DNA of 64,000 bases from Craterostigma plantagineum (GCA_027422505.1 JAPQWV010000490.1:62001-126000); one strand, 5' to 3'. Shown: positions 35,929-48,423, counted from the stretch's first letter. Numbers and translations: made by a program. The notes: generated by a model not told the origin, from the letters alone.

Positions 35929-36150
35929 TGTTAGGTCCCTAGAAACTCTAAGATCCTAGGCATGAATTCTAAGTGATTCGATCATAATTGCCGAGAATCA
36001 ATTTCGATCGAAAACGCAATTGAAATATCGAGAGAAAATTTTACTAGTGTGAGAAAGTCCTTTGTGTTCTCTCTCTAGAATATGAATTGGCAGCCCTTCG
36101 GATCAAATTCTAAAGCTTTCTCTATTAAGCACAATGTGTGTACAAGTATT
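35929..36150 (-). repeat. Copia LTR fragment, same family as 33,306
   Basis: Starts TGTTAGGTCCC and follows the LTR at 33,306 for about 220 bp. It is cut at 36,151 by another LTR. Confidence 0.75.
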
Positions 36151-37920
36151 TGTTGGGATACCCGGTGTCTCCCGGAGACGCCACGTCCCCGGGTACGGTG
36201 CAGAACAAAAATTTTTCCGGGTTCCCTTATTGCCCTCGTCGCTCGATCAGAATAGTAACACATAGATATGTAATAGGGCGGGTCAAACCCGTTGAGAATT
36301 ACCAGTCGAAGCGAGTGGGAGCTCCTCGTCCTTTTCATTAAGACTTCGTCGATGGTGGTGGATAGCACTAGATCGTCAAGCCGACCTCGCAGTGTACCAC
36401 GGAATCAGTTCTCTAAAGATGGCCAGAGAGAACAGAGCCGTCGCGTGAGAGAAGAGTGTGTGCGTTCGGTGTGTGTTTTATGCCTTGTTATGGACGAAAA
36501 TTTCACTCCAAATTAAGAAATAGGGCTGCCCTATTTATACTATGATATATTTGGAAATCCCTAGGATATCTCAAAGATATGGTTTTTGATTTTGCTCCTT
36601 AAGTGGAGAGATTTTGCCATATCTTTCTCTCCCTTATTTAATTCAAAATTCATATAAGGATACTTACTATAATTAGACAACTAACTTAAATACTAAGTCA
36701 AACTAAGTATATTTAAATGTGGCATAAAATTCGAAACTTAATCCAAGATTAATTTCAAAATTTTCACCTTAAAATAAATAATATTCCAAATACATTATTT
36801 CCATATTTATATTTAATTTTCCAAATTAATTCCCAAGGCATAATTCGAAAATCAGCTTAGGGTCAAATTCCAATTTTACCCTCAAGCCTTTTAAGCACTT
36901 GGCCAAGCCCAAGTCTCAAAGTTAGTTTCATACGAAGTCCGACTTCGTTCCATTAAAGGCCCGAGGCCCACTAAGGCGCGGCCCAACGGCCCAAGGCCCG
37001 TTAAGGCCCAAACACTTTCTCTCCTTATCAGTACACGTTGATGATCCTTCTTTAGCCTTACTCTCTAGGTTCGACTCAATCGGTAAGGGAGGAATCCAAG
37101 AGCCCGGCAGTTACCTAGACAATCCCGCAGTACCAGACCGTAACCCGATTCGAGTGCGAATTTCGACCCAGTAATTCGAGAACCTTACTATAGATTATAG
37201 TACTACGTATAAACCCTTCAGCTGTGTCCCAATCGAGTGAGAGCCATGGTCTATGTCAAACTCACTATACTCGATTCAATGATAAAAACGGGCACGAGGC
37301 AAATTACCAAAACTACCCTCCATGTCTAACATGAGTTAGTTCAATACCTTGGCCAAGGATTTTCGTAATTTCCCGTCGCCGTCCTCATAGGACACTTATC
37401 TCGATTACTTGCAAGACTGTGAATCCGTACAAGGCGGTCTAAGCCCGACAATCACAAATCGTCATCAAGACCGCATCTGGCCCGCGGACCCATGCAACAC
37501 CAAATCGGGTCGAGGGGAACCAGTGACAGTCGAGACTTCGAAGTCAACTCCGTCAAAGCCCCTTTCGGTCTAAGGTTCACGTAGACTACTATAGTGTTGT
37601 CGTCGGTCATTGACACTCCTTGAGTAATAATCCATGTTCGACCGTACGACCCGTGAGTCAGTGTCAATGAAACAATTCAATCCCTCGATAGGTCATCGAC
37701 AAATAAGCCGTAATCGGTTATCCAGCACCCAACTGGAGCCTAAGGCTTACGGACTTTCAATGCTCGAGGTTAAGAGTCCACTGGTGCCTTCCTCTCTCGT
37801 ACCCATCGAGAACATTGACTCAACTCGACACATTTGCATTTGTTCAATGTTTGCTTTACTGGATGCTTAGTAAAGTTCTTATATCCAATAAACGAACAAC
37901 GGCTTTCAATAATCACACAA
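36151..37920 (-). repeat. Long copia LTR, probably solo, same family as 17,729
   Basis: Begins TGTTGGGATACCC. The first 990 bp match 17,729-18,662. The remainder to about 37,920 is non-coding and ends in gypsy LTR texture. Neither a primer site nor a purine tract flanks it, so it is probably a solo LTR. Minus orientation is inferred from the 17.7-kb copy. The right end is approximate. Confidence 0.7.
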
Positions 37921-38149
37921 AAAATATCTTATGGGCCGGATAAAATTTTGGGTTAAACAATTAATTATGAATTTGGACTTTCAGCCCATGATTACTTTCA
38001 TTAATTAATTTAATTTAAATTATTATTTTAAGCTTCTATATTTATATTTCCCACTCAAAATTTTAGATTAATATTTCGAGACCTCTAAGTTAAAGATTTA
38101 CTCTGCTAGATTACATCAAAACCCCGTATTAAATTTTACGGGTATTACA
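37921..38149 (-). repeat. Start of a gypsy 3' LTR (minus strand), truncated
   Basis: Ends GGGTATTACA at 38,149 (TGTAATACCC on the minus strand), followed by a C-rich run that is the complement of a polypurine tract. The distal part of the LTR is missing, presumably because of the LTR at 36,151-37,920. Confidence 0.65.
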
Positions 38150-39393
38150 TTCCTCCCCTCCCCCCTCAAAAGGAATTTCGCCCCCGAAATTCACCGGTTG
38201 TTGTGACTCGGGATAGCAATTTATCCTATTCCCTTATCGGTTTATCTACATCCTATTAAGGTAAGATTTATTTATTCCCACCTTCATCACCAAATTTAAG
38301 GGACACAATTAAATGTGTTGCACATGCTTAGTTCCCTATGGTCAACAAATTTTCTACGTCTAGACTCGCCCATCTATTTTCTACGTCCTCTCGGCATAAT
38401 AATATATATTCTCACCACTCTTCCGATGCGCACTCTAGGCATACTTATTTCTATTCCTACCACGATTCCGTTGAGCACTCTAGGGTGCTTGAACAAAATG
38501 CAATGCAGACAAACTGCAATATTGTAAATAAATAAAATTGTAATTCCATCGAAAATATAGCTCTACCTCGCAATTCACCTGAGAATATTTCCTCCAAAGT
38601 TTCCATAAAAATAATTCTTCAAAATCCACTAAACATAATTCTCTGAAAAATTCCAGTCCAGTCCAAAACTTCGACTTACTGCTCGAAATATTATAAATAT
38701 TGAAAATTCGAAAACTAAGTCAAACCTCTCAAAACATATTTAAAGTCAAATATCCGAACACACGGTAGTACCGAAAGTTTACCTAATACTGAAATCACAA
38801 AATTCCGAAGACTTTTTATATACCAAAAACTTTGTGATGTACTGAAAACTCCAACTAACTCTCCCTTAATACCAAAAACTTAAGTTTATCACCTCTTAGG
38901 AATTTCCAAACACCTATTATACTTACTAATCGATCAAATCCCGAAATCATGCAACACTTCTCACCTTTACATGTTTCACACTAGTGCTAATACCGAAAAA
39001 CTACTTTCATAATTGCCAATGTCCACCTAACCTAACTATCACAATCTGGAAGTTTAGTCCTAACATTTAGGATCACGAAAACATCACAGAAATTCACCTT
39101 AAACATATATAATGATCACACATATAAAAAACCACATCAGGCACGAAGACTTCCCGTAGTTTTCACCTTAAACATGTATAATAATCATATAAATCATTTT
39201 GAGAACCCAACGGTCGTATCACTCATATCGTCTATACGTACTATTTACAAATATTCACGCAAATAGGCATATTATTCTCACCTTCCAATCACGTCAAAAC
39301 TTTAAAACTTACAGGTAAGGGCTGATCCTCCAGACTTTTGAGCGGCAGAACATGGACATCAACCGAACTTATATCCTAAGCTCTGACACCACC
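38150..39393 (-). mobile_element. Coding-free internal region of a gypsy derivative
   Basis: Lies between a 3' LTR start (38,149) and a primer site and 5' LTR (39,394). The polypurine complement is at 38,150-38,173. It keeps a few bases of the pol tail (AATTTCGCCCCCGAAATT). Near 39,330-39,393 it keeps a leader similar to the Tekay-like element at 62,340-62,411 (CTTTTGAGCGGCAG). The 1.2 kb between has no gag or pol. Eight or so ATACCGAAAACT-like words lie at about 38,690-39,000. This is the structure of a non-autonomous, trans-mobilised derivative. Confidence 0.6.
39380..39391 (-). other. tRNA primer-binding site of the gypsy derivative
   Basis: The complement of TGGTGTCAGAGC, one base off the tRNA-iMet site, just before the LTR at 39,394. 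Confidence 0.7.
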
Positions 39394-40833
39394 TGTAACG
39401 ACCCTCGTTTTCTAATAAATATTTTGGCGGATTTTCGCAACGTAAGTCGCGGAAGACCCGTCTAACTAAAATTTTTTCTAAAATAAAATATATATATTAA
39501 ACAACATCTACATAGTCGTATATTTACACAAGTCGTAGCACTAAAATATTAAAATATTAAAAATCCTAACATCACTCCACAGGTCACATCTATGTACCGC
39601 CCTGCCCTCAAAAGTCCGTGGAGTCACTGCCACCAGTCCGCCTAGTCGCGACGCGTATCAACGCTGGATTCGTATGTACCTACAACATGTAAACTGAGCT
39701 CCTTGCCCAGTAGATGAAACATGCTTGTATGCAACGTGCGCTCAAACCCATTCCCAAACACCTCACAAATGCACGCTCAACTCGTGTCTACTCATCTCAA
39801 CACTAACACTTCTCAACACCCCACACTACTCGACACTAAGTACATTTCTAGTATCCCACTCAGGTCTCTTTAGAATAGGTTCCCACTCAGGTCACGTTAG
39901 AATGGAATACCCTATTCAAGTCTCGTTAGAGTGGGTGGCTACTCAGGTCTCGTTAGAGTCGCATATCCCGCTCAGGTCTCGTTAGAGCAGGTAAGCTACT
40001 CAGGTCTCGTTAGAGTTGCTTTATACTCGAAATATTCTATAATGTCTCAACACGACCCGTCACTCAACCTTTCGTATTCTCGGGCGGCCAGCTCAGATCA
40101 CATTAGAGTTAGCACACACCCGAGTTTCTGCTCTGCTCTACCCATAAACCCTCACATCAACATGTCGTGCTCATGATATGCAAGTGCAGTGAAAATAATC
40201 AGATATATATAACGTGCAAAATATTCAAAATAGATAAATCACGTAATTCATCAAATCACATAATTCACATAGGCACATAAATATCACATAAAATTCACAC
40301 AACGTTTACGTGCCATAGGTGAGTTTCACCTACACAACAAGTCACATAAAATTCACATAACGTTTACGTGTTGTAGGTGCGTTTAACCTACCTTCCCTTC
40401 GTAGCTTTTGAGCTTATATTCTAAACCTGAGGATGCGGCATCTGTCGGACTATTTCAAAACATGTTCTTCATTCACAAAGAAAATACAACAGTTCGGTTT
40501 TTGCGGCAGAAACTTCTAAATTACATTAAAAATGCTAGGAACATCAGATTGAGATGATTCCAGCGGCTATAGAAAGCTTAGAGGATTAAATTTCAACAGA
40601 GATAAACTTCACTATCATCGGAATAGTTTAAAGAAATGGAAACAGAGAAGTACGGGTACAGCTGAATCAAAAATTCTGTCCAGCGGCAGAAACATTAAAA
40701 ATTCGTAACAAATTACACGAACATCCGTTCGATCTTAGGTGGCTATGGAAACTTGATGACCTTAGGTTTCAAAAGAACTAGGTTTCGAAGGAATCAAAGC
40801 ACAATAGCTAGGTCAAATATTCTGAAAACAAAG
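39394..40833 (-). repeat. Gypsy-derivative 5' LTR, left part, split by the 13.5-kb copia
   Basis: Starts TGTAACGACCCTCGTTTTC, homologous to the distal end of the LTR at 55,336, with shared GGCGGATTTTCGCAACGTAA. It holds a tandem repeat (39,853-40,020), two copies of the conserved hairpin (40,316-40,332 and 40,373-40,391), and imperfect repeats of about 130 bp from 40,450. The copia inserted at 40,834; the LTR resumes at 54,340. Confidence 0.75.
39853..40020. repeat. Tandem repeat ACTCAGGTCTCGTTAGAGT
   Basis: About six copies of a unit of roughly 28-30 bp with core CTCAGGTCTCGTTAGAG, some with substitutions (TCACGTTAGAA, TCTCTTTAGAA). It occupies the LTR zone that holds other short repeats at 7,678 and 55,830. 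Confidence 0.85.
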
Positions 40834-41116
40834 TGTTAGGAATATTTTAGAAGTGTCCAAAATATTGTTCTAAGTCTTGTAATTTCTTTACGATGTATTA
40901 TCTTATGTATTTGGGTTGTGTTTGTAATGGGCTTGTTAGGGGCCCAATAAGCTTAAATACCTCTCAAGGTATTTAAGCTTAAACCCTAACAAGCATTAAT
41001 CAAGTTTTCCATTTTGCAAAACCCTCACGTATTCAACACTAAACCTCTATAGCACATTATTCACATATTACGAAGGTTAAATCTGTTGAAGTGTTCTTGG
41101 ATAATCTGGAATTACA
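40834..41116 (+). repeat. 5' LTR of the 13.5-kb copia
   Basis: TGTTAGGAAT to GGAATTACA, 283 bp. Contains a perfect hairpin at 40,949-40,980 with 14-bp arms (AAGCTTAAATACCT) around CTCA. Confidence 0.95.
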
Positions 41117-41118
41117 AG

Positions 41119-41130
41119 TGGTATCAGAGC
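41119..41130 (+). other. tRNA-iMet primer-binding site
   Basis: TGGTATCAGAGC, two bases after the 5' LTR. Confidence 0.93.
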
Positions 41131-41383
41131 AAGTGTGTAGGTGAGGAAACTTCATTTCGAGCTTTAAAGAATTTAGCAGGGTGAGTTCTTGCGTGGTAGT
41201 TCATTCTCTGCCGCAAAGCTCAGACTCACGTGTATCAACTTTTCTCGGAGATATTCTGTTTTTATTAAGGCAACTCTGTGTAGCTTTCAGTTCTGAGCTA
41301 TCAAATTGGCTTCCGTGGAGGCTGTGTCAGATTTGTTGGATTTCTGTCTAAAACATTGAAGAACAGCTCTGTTTCTCAGTCTG

Positions 41384-41950
41384 TTCTTGAGTTTGCGCAC
41401 GGAATTTCTTTTGGGAACTAGGTTTGCGAACTCAAGGATTTTTTTCGCTTTGCGGCTCTTCTATTTCACCAGGCGTCTTTGCAATCCTAAGTTCACACAC
41501 TTGGCTTGCGGGTTTTCAAGTTTGCGCATCGGCACTTCGCAAAGCTCAGTTTGCGAGTTCGAGGTCACCAAGCCGTCAGATTCTCGAAGATCAACGTCTC
41601 AGGTTTTTCTTCACTTTGCATTTTCCGGTCCACTTTGCGAATTGGAAACACTTCGCGACCTCTTGACTCTTTGCGAACTCACAACTGCTTTCCAAAACCC
41701 AGGACAGTTTGCGATCTCATATAATCACTGTGCGAACTTTGCTCACTTTGCGAACTCCAGCTTATTTCGCGAATTCAAAGCACTTTGCGAACTCAAGTTA
41801 ACTTCGCGAATTCAACACACTTTGCGATATCTTGACACTTTGCGAACTCACAACAACTTTGCGAACCTTACTCACTTTGCGAACCTTATCAACTTTGCAA
41901 ACTCACATATCTATTCGCAAAGTAACGCGACACTTCTTCAATTCGCAAAA
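41384..41950 (+). repeat. TTTGCGAACT array in the copia leader
   Basis: More than twenty copies of TTTGCGAA/TTCGCGAA (often TTTGCGAACTC) at intervals of about 20-30 bp between the primer site and gag. The open frames across it are by-products of the repeat. Confidence 0.88.
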
Positions 41951-42006
41951 TTCAATTCCAGCTTTCCTCAAATTACACGTCAACGATCATATCCAAAACA
42001 CAAGCA

Positions 42007-44663
42007 ATGGACTCTTTCAGCATGGGAAATGATGTTAGACCTCCCATCATCCGACATGGAGAGTACGCAGTCTGGAAGAGAAGATTCATCAACTTCATAG
42101 AAAGCAAGGACAATTCTGAAAATCTACTAGAATCTATTTACAATGGACCTACACAGTATTGGACCATAATTCCCGCCACTACTGACACCACCCCTGCAAG
42201 AGAGGAACAGGAATCTTGAAAACTACTGATCAATGCAATGATGAAGAAAAACTGCGACTAAAGGCTGATAAAGTGGCTAAATCATACATGATGCAAGCCA
42301 TTCCCAATGACATTTTGATGCAACTCGAATGTGGTGAGAGCGCAAAAGAAATGTGGGATGCTCTTCGAATTATGATGCAGGGGACAGAAGTCAATACAAT
42401 GGCAAGAATGGCAAACACACTCATCTCGTATGACCGCTTTCATGCTAACAAAGGGGAAACTCTCCAAGAAACCTTCCATCGATTTCTTGTTCTTTTAAAT
42501 GAGCTAAAGATGAATGGAGTCACAAAAAGTGTAATGGAAATTAATATCAAATTCTTAGGATCACTTCATCCAGAATGGGAGGCTACTGCAATTATGATAA
42601 GACAGATGAACGACCTAACTAAAGTTAGCATTCATACATTATTCGACTACCTCAATCAACATTCCAATCATGTGGAGAAACGAAGGGAAGAAATCAAACC
42701 AATAGGAAGCGAATAGCTTGCTCTTATGACTGAACGATCATCAAGAAAACAATTCAAGGACAAAGAAATTATCCAGTCATCACAAGTTAAGGAGGGAGAA
42801 GACTCTGGTTCTGATGATGAATCCAAGGATCTTACCAAACATGCAGACCATGAAATCACCCTCAAAGATCTTGCTAAGCAACTCGCTCTAGTCTCGAATT
42901 TCGTGCAGAGGAAATATTATAAGAAGACTGGTTCCTCCTCCAATCGTCAAAGAACTTCCTCCAACTCTAAAGGAAAGACTCAGGATGAGGACAACAACTC
43001 TGAAACTCCTCAACAAGGCGGCAAATGCTTCAACTGCGGCAAGAATGGACACTTTGCCAGAGAGTGCAGAATGCCCAAGAAAAAGGACGTTAACTATTAT
43101 CGCAAAAAAGTTCAATTAGCTGAACAAAAAGAAAAGGGGCTGGTCTTAATGGCAGAAGAGGATCATTGGCTTGAAGATACCTCAGACAGCGAGAATGAGA
43201 ACGTGGCACTGATGGCCAAACTAGATGACGAAGAAGATGGAGCTGGAGCTGAAGGTAGCGAGTCAGACAGGAAAACTTCTAACAATTCAGACATAGTGGA
43301 GATAAGTGAAGCAGATTATGATTCCTTACTTAAGATGAAAAATGAATTTTTATCCTTATATAAATCTAACAAATCTGGGAAAAAGAAAATCAAAGAACTT
43401 GAAACTAACTTAGAGAAAAATTTAGCCGTATTAGATAAGTTTAGATATGATTATGCATGTGAGAAGAATCGTGTAAGTGTAGCAAATGAAAAAATTGCTA
43501 AAGTAGAAATAAAAGTGCAAAAATTCGAAGCTAAAGCCAAGGATTTAGAAAAGGAAATGAGATCTCATAGAGATCAGGCAATGGATGCTACAATTAAATA
43601 TGACTTACTAAGCAAAGAACGAGAAAGACTGTACTCCAAAATAAAAAAATTGGAGGATATTTTAACCCGACGAGATCAGTCAGAACAAACGATCTTCTTG
43701 AACAAACCAGCTAATGTTGATTTTTATAATCCCCATAAAGGACTAGGTTTTGAAAACCCATGTAAGTTAAAACTAGGCATATCAAGATCACCTTATCTAT
43801 ATGATCTCAAATTCATGCAGACAGGTTGCCTGGCAAATCTTATGCCTTTTATCAGTGAAGATGAGACGTCAACACACACTAAAACTCAAACATCACTTAA
43901 CTACACAGAAGTAAATGATAGCTACAAAGGAAGAAGTTGTACAGCAATAACAGAATTTGAATCAGATATTCCACGTCCACATGAAGGAGAAACACAAATG
44001 GTTACATATACAACAGGATATATGCCTGATAGCATAAAGAAAATCAGTGATCTTCATTCCACTATCGAAAGCGAGAGAAAGTCATTTGGTGAAGAAAGGC
44101 AGAAACTTCTTCAGGAAATATCTTCACTTAAAGAAAAATTAAAATTACACACAATTTCATACACCTTGGTTTCGCATGACAAAATTTCCTGCACTAATAC
44201 ATTGAAATTTTCAGGATCCACAAAAGAGCCATTGAAGGGGCAAGTATGGGTTAAAAAGGAAGATATTTTGAAGGAGTCTTGTGATCTTAATACACCTTTT
44301 GTCATTGAGTTTTTTCCTCCCAAAACTTTTGTACCTTCTTTATGTCGTAGTGTATCGAAAAAATTGTCTTCTAATTCAAAAACAAAGCTTTCCTCGCATG
44401 ATCATGTCACCAAGCAAATGCACAAAACAATTCCTAAAAATAAAAATACAAAGTTAAGACACGAATCAAAACCAAAAGCTATCAAAAAACCTATGCACAA
44501 ATGGGTTCCAAAGCTTCAGACTGCAGAAACACAAATCCCAACCCTAGAAATAACTAGTGACTCTAAGTCATCCACCAACAAAGGAAAATCTAGGGAATCT
44601 AAACGGACTAATAAATATAATAGAGGTGGACCCATATTTCAATGGGTACCTAAAACCCTCTAG
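42007..44663 (+). pseudogene. Copia gag, long form with zinc knuckle and coiled coil, interrupted
   Basis: Capsid-like protein. The start is the ATG at 42,007, in context RRPPIIRHGEYAVWKRRF-like (residues about 10-30). The UBN2-type gag domain follows (EMWDALRIMMQGTE, DRFHANKGETLQETFHRFL). One CCHC knuckle CFNCGKNGHFAREC lies at 43,026-43,067. Then an acidic segment, a Lys/Glu-rich coiled coil (about 43,310-43,680), a variable stretch, and a basic end with repeated WVPK (WVPKLQ, QWVPKTL). Breaks: a shift with TGA at 42,217 and an in-frame TAG at 42,714. The stop at 44,661-44,663 is followed by pol in another frame. A pyrimidine run ending TTTTGCAG at 44,671-44,678 resembles a splice acceptor. 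Confidence 0.88.
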
Positions 44664-44671
44664 TTTCTATT

Positions 44672-47600
44672 TTGCAGGCCCTTCATGTGTGGTACTTAGA
44701 TTCTGGTTGCTCCACACACATGACTGGGACAAAGGAACTGTTGAGCAACTACGTTGATAGACCAGGAGGACTAGTACGGTTTGGCAATAGCAATGGAGCC
44801 AGAATCCTTGGTTATGGCGATCTCATATGCAATAGACTCACAATTAAACAAGTTTCGTACGTTGAAGGACTGACACACAATCTCTTATCAATAGGACAGT
44901 TCAGTGACTTTGGACTCCAAGTTGTGTTTCTAAAGAAAACTTGCAAAATTCTCAATGCCAATGGTGAAGAACTTCTCACTGGAACTCGCAAGACAAATCT
45001 TTACACCATTGATATTAGAACTGTCAAACCAAAGACTGATATCTGCCTAATTTCCAAAGCAACTTCAATTCAAAATGACCTATGGCACCAACGATTATCC
45101 CATCTTAACTTCAAGACTCTTAACAAGCTGTCAATCAACAAACTAGCTGTTGGACTACCACCACTGAAGTACCAAAAAGAGCATATGTGCTCTGCTTGTG
45201 AGAAAGGAAAAATGAAGAGAGCTTCACATCCTACAAAGCCAACAGCATCCACTCAACATCCTCTAGAGCTCTTACACATGGATCTGTGTGGCCCGATGCG
45301 AACTGAAAGCATAAGTGGAAAGCGGTATATGCTGGTTATCGTCGACGACTTTTCCCGATTTACTTGGGTACGTTTCTTACGAACTAAATCAGAGACAGTA
45401 GAACATATTCCAAATCTAATCAGAACAACACAAAACCTACTTCAGAGAAATGTTCAAATAGTTAGATCAGACAATGGAACAGAATTCAAGAATCAACAGC
45501 TCAGTGACTTCTACGAATCCATAGGAATTACTCAACAGTTTTCTGCTATCTACACACCTCAACAAAATGGGGTTGTTGAAAGGCGAAATCGAACACTCGT
45601 AGAGGCTGCCCGAACAATGATCATCCAATCATCACTACCTCATTTCCTTTGGGCTGAAGCAATGAATACTGCTTGCTATACACAGAATCGCACAAACATT
45701 CATCTAAGATTTGGTAAGACGCCCTATGAACTTATAAATGGAAGACTGCCCAACATTGCCCATTTTCGAATTTTTGGATGCAAGTGCTTCGTCGCCAACG
45801 ACCGCGAAGACAAGTCCAAGCTCGATCCAAAAGCAACTGAAGGAATCTTCGTAGGCTACTCTGCGCAATCTAAGGCATAAAGGATATTTCTCAGAAACAG
45901 AAGGATGATCATTGAAAGTATAAATGTCACCTTTGATAAGGGACTCGAACCTTCTATTGGACATAGCAGTTTGGGACGAGTATCTAGCACACCAGACCTT
46001 ATTCATTCTCATACAGAAGAAGGAGAATGTTCGTCAGATGCATCTGAACGGAACTCTTCAGAACCGGGATCCGACAAAGCAACTGACTATTCTAGACATA
46101 GCAATCCCACATGCTCCACTCGCCTAACTCAAGAGGAACTGGATCTGGATCTACTTTTTGAACATATCTATATCTCTCAAAATCCGAAAAAACCACCCAC
46201 CAATTCCATTCCAAATACTGAATCCAGCCCTAGTTCATCAACTCATAATTCAGAACCCACTCCTGACCAGACAATTCCTCCCTCAGATGCAGAAGGCTCG
46301 ATCCCAACAACCGTAACAACAACGCAGACAGATGCCTCCTCTTCAAACTCACCAGGCAACACTACCGTGTCTGCAATCGACTATCCACTCAGTGAGGAAT
46401 CCCAAATAGACGAAACGACATTACCCCACGAAAAGAAATGGATCCGACATCATCCTACAGATCAAATAATAGGAGATCCCAATACAGGAGTAACGACTAG
46501 AAGAACACATTCAAATGAATGTAATTTCACCTGTTTCTTGAGCCAAACGGAACCTAAACGAGTAGTTGATGCACTACAGGATCCCAACTGGATAGTGGCT
46601 ATGCAAGAGGAGATTAATCAATTCGAACGTCTCAAAGTATGGAACTTAGTTCCTCGTCCAAAAGGGAAGACTGTGATCGGAACAAAGTGGGTATTCAAAA
46701 ACAAAAAGGATGAAGATGGTGTTGTAATTCGAAACAAAGCCAGGCTCGTTGCTAAGGGATATAATCAAAAGGAAGGAATTGATTACGATGAAACGTTTGC
46801 CCTTGTAGCCAGAATCGAAGCTATTCGGTTATTCCTTGCATACGCCGCACACAAAGATTTTACAGTCTATCAACTGGACGTAAAAACAGCCTTCTTGAAC
46901 GGAATTCTGAAAGAAGAAGTGTATGTGTCACAGCCAGACGGAATTCTCAATGCTGATCATCCCGACTTTGTTTACAAACTCGACAAATCACTGTACGGAC
47001 TTAAACAAGCTCCAAGGGCCTGGTATGAGGTGCTCTCCGACTTTCTTATCTCTTCAGGCTTCACTAAAGGGAAAATTGACACTACATTGTTTGTAAAGAA
47101 AAATGATTCTGATATCATGCTTGTGCAAATCTACGTGGATGATATCATTTTTGGCTCTACTAATCCTAAACTTTGTGAAGAATTTTGCATTCTGATGCAA
47201 TCGCAATTTGAAATGAGTATGATGGGAGAAATGTCATTCTTCCTCGGACTACAAATCAAACAACTTCAGGATGGGATCTTCATCAATCAGTCAAAGTACA
47301 TCCACGATATTCTCAGAAAATATGGGATCGACAAGTGCAAATCATCGAGCACACCTATGTCCACCTCATGCTCACTGGATGCAGATCACCTTGGTGAACC
47401 TGTAGATGTTACTCATTACAGAGGGATCATTGGATCACTGCTCTACCTCACTGCCAGTCGACCAGATATCTTATTCTCTACATGTCTATGTGCTCGATTT
47501 CAAGCTAATCCCAATGAGTCGCACCTTCATGCTGTCAAAAGAATCTTGAAGTATTTAAAAGGAACACCAGACCTTGGACTGTGGTATCCTAAAAACTCAA

Positions 47601-48079
47601 GTATGAAACTAATAGGCTATTCTGACGCAGATTTTGCAGGATGCAGACTGGACAGGAAAAGTACTTCTGGACATATGCAATTCCTAGGCGATAAACTTGT
47701 ATATTGGGCCTCAAAGAAACAAAATTGTGTGTCAACTTCCACGGCGGAAGCAGAATACGTCGCTGCAGCAAGTTGCTGCTCACAAATTTTGTGGATCAGA
47801 ACTCAGCTACGGGGACTACGGGTTTGATCTATCTAAATTCCTATTTACTGTGATTCCAAGAGTGCTATCGCAATTACCTGTAATCCTGTACATCACTCAC
47901 GCACTAAGCACATAGATCTTCGCTATCACTTCATAAAGGACCATGTAGAAAGAGGCATAATAGAAATGTACTTTGTCAATACAGAGCTTCAACTAGCCGA
48001 TTTGCTTACAAAAGCATTGGATGAAAAACGCTTCCAATTCTTAGTTGCAAAATTAGGAATGTTGAACCTCAATTTTTAA
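44672..48079 (+). pseudogene. Copia pol (PR-INT-RT-RNase H), nearly complete, interrupted
   Basis: Polyprotein in one frame. Protease: WYLDSGCSTHMTG near 44,690. GAG-pre-integrase: LWHQRLSHLNF (45,081) and CSACEKGK. Integrase: HMDLCGPM, VIVDDFSRFTW (45,340), SDNGTEF (45,469), QQNGVVERRNRT (45,560). [22 protein letters not shown] (46,600), [11 protein letters not shown] (46,870), YVDDIIFGS (47,134). RNase [17 protein letters not shown] (47,626), [20 protein letters not shown] and LADLLTKAL. All key acidic residues remain. Breaks: TAA at 45,878 where Tyr is expected, and near 47,815-47,855 two small compensating indels with stops, after which the original frame resumes to the stop at 48,077. 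It would otherwise be an active-looking pol. Confidence 0.93.
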
Positions 48080-48264
48080 TCTCGATTATGCCTTCCTACA
48101 GTTCAATATTTATCTATTTGCTATGTTTCACTTCTCTTATTCTGTGTGTGTTTATTATGTTAACCATTTATTTAGGACTTTAGTTTTTAAGTTTTTAATT
48201 TTCAATAAATTGTTTCTTGTGTCCAATAAGTCGATGTAGCGCCAATGCTGATGGCGTTACATCG

Positions 48265-48405
48265 AGGGGAGAAATGCTATATCTATGCATCGAGGGGGAG
48301 TAAGTGAACTCATCAATAGTTTATTTTTAAGATACTCGATAGGCATTATCAATCATTTAATTTTTAAGATAATCGATAGGCATTGCATCTAGGGGGAGTT
48401 TTTCT
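48265..48405 (+). other. Internal polypurine tracts after pol
   Basis: Purine runs CGAGGGGAGAA (near 48,265), CGAGGGGGAG (near 48,292) and CTAGGGGGAG (near 48,392) lie 190-320 bp after pol, almost 6 kb before the true tract at 54,041. The decayed relative has the same arrangement at 3,278-3,360. Two copies of AGATA-TCGATAGGCATT lie between them. Confidence 0.65.
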
Positions 48406-48423
48406 ACAAAAACGTAAAATTTG

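Noticed and set aside
41387..42100. 237-codon open frame in the copia leader
   Set aside because: It is the translated TTTGCGAACTC repeat array and contains no gag-like sequence. Gag starts at 42,007 in the same frame region.
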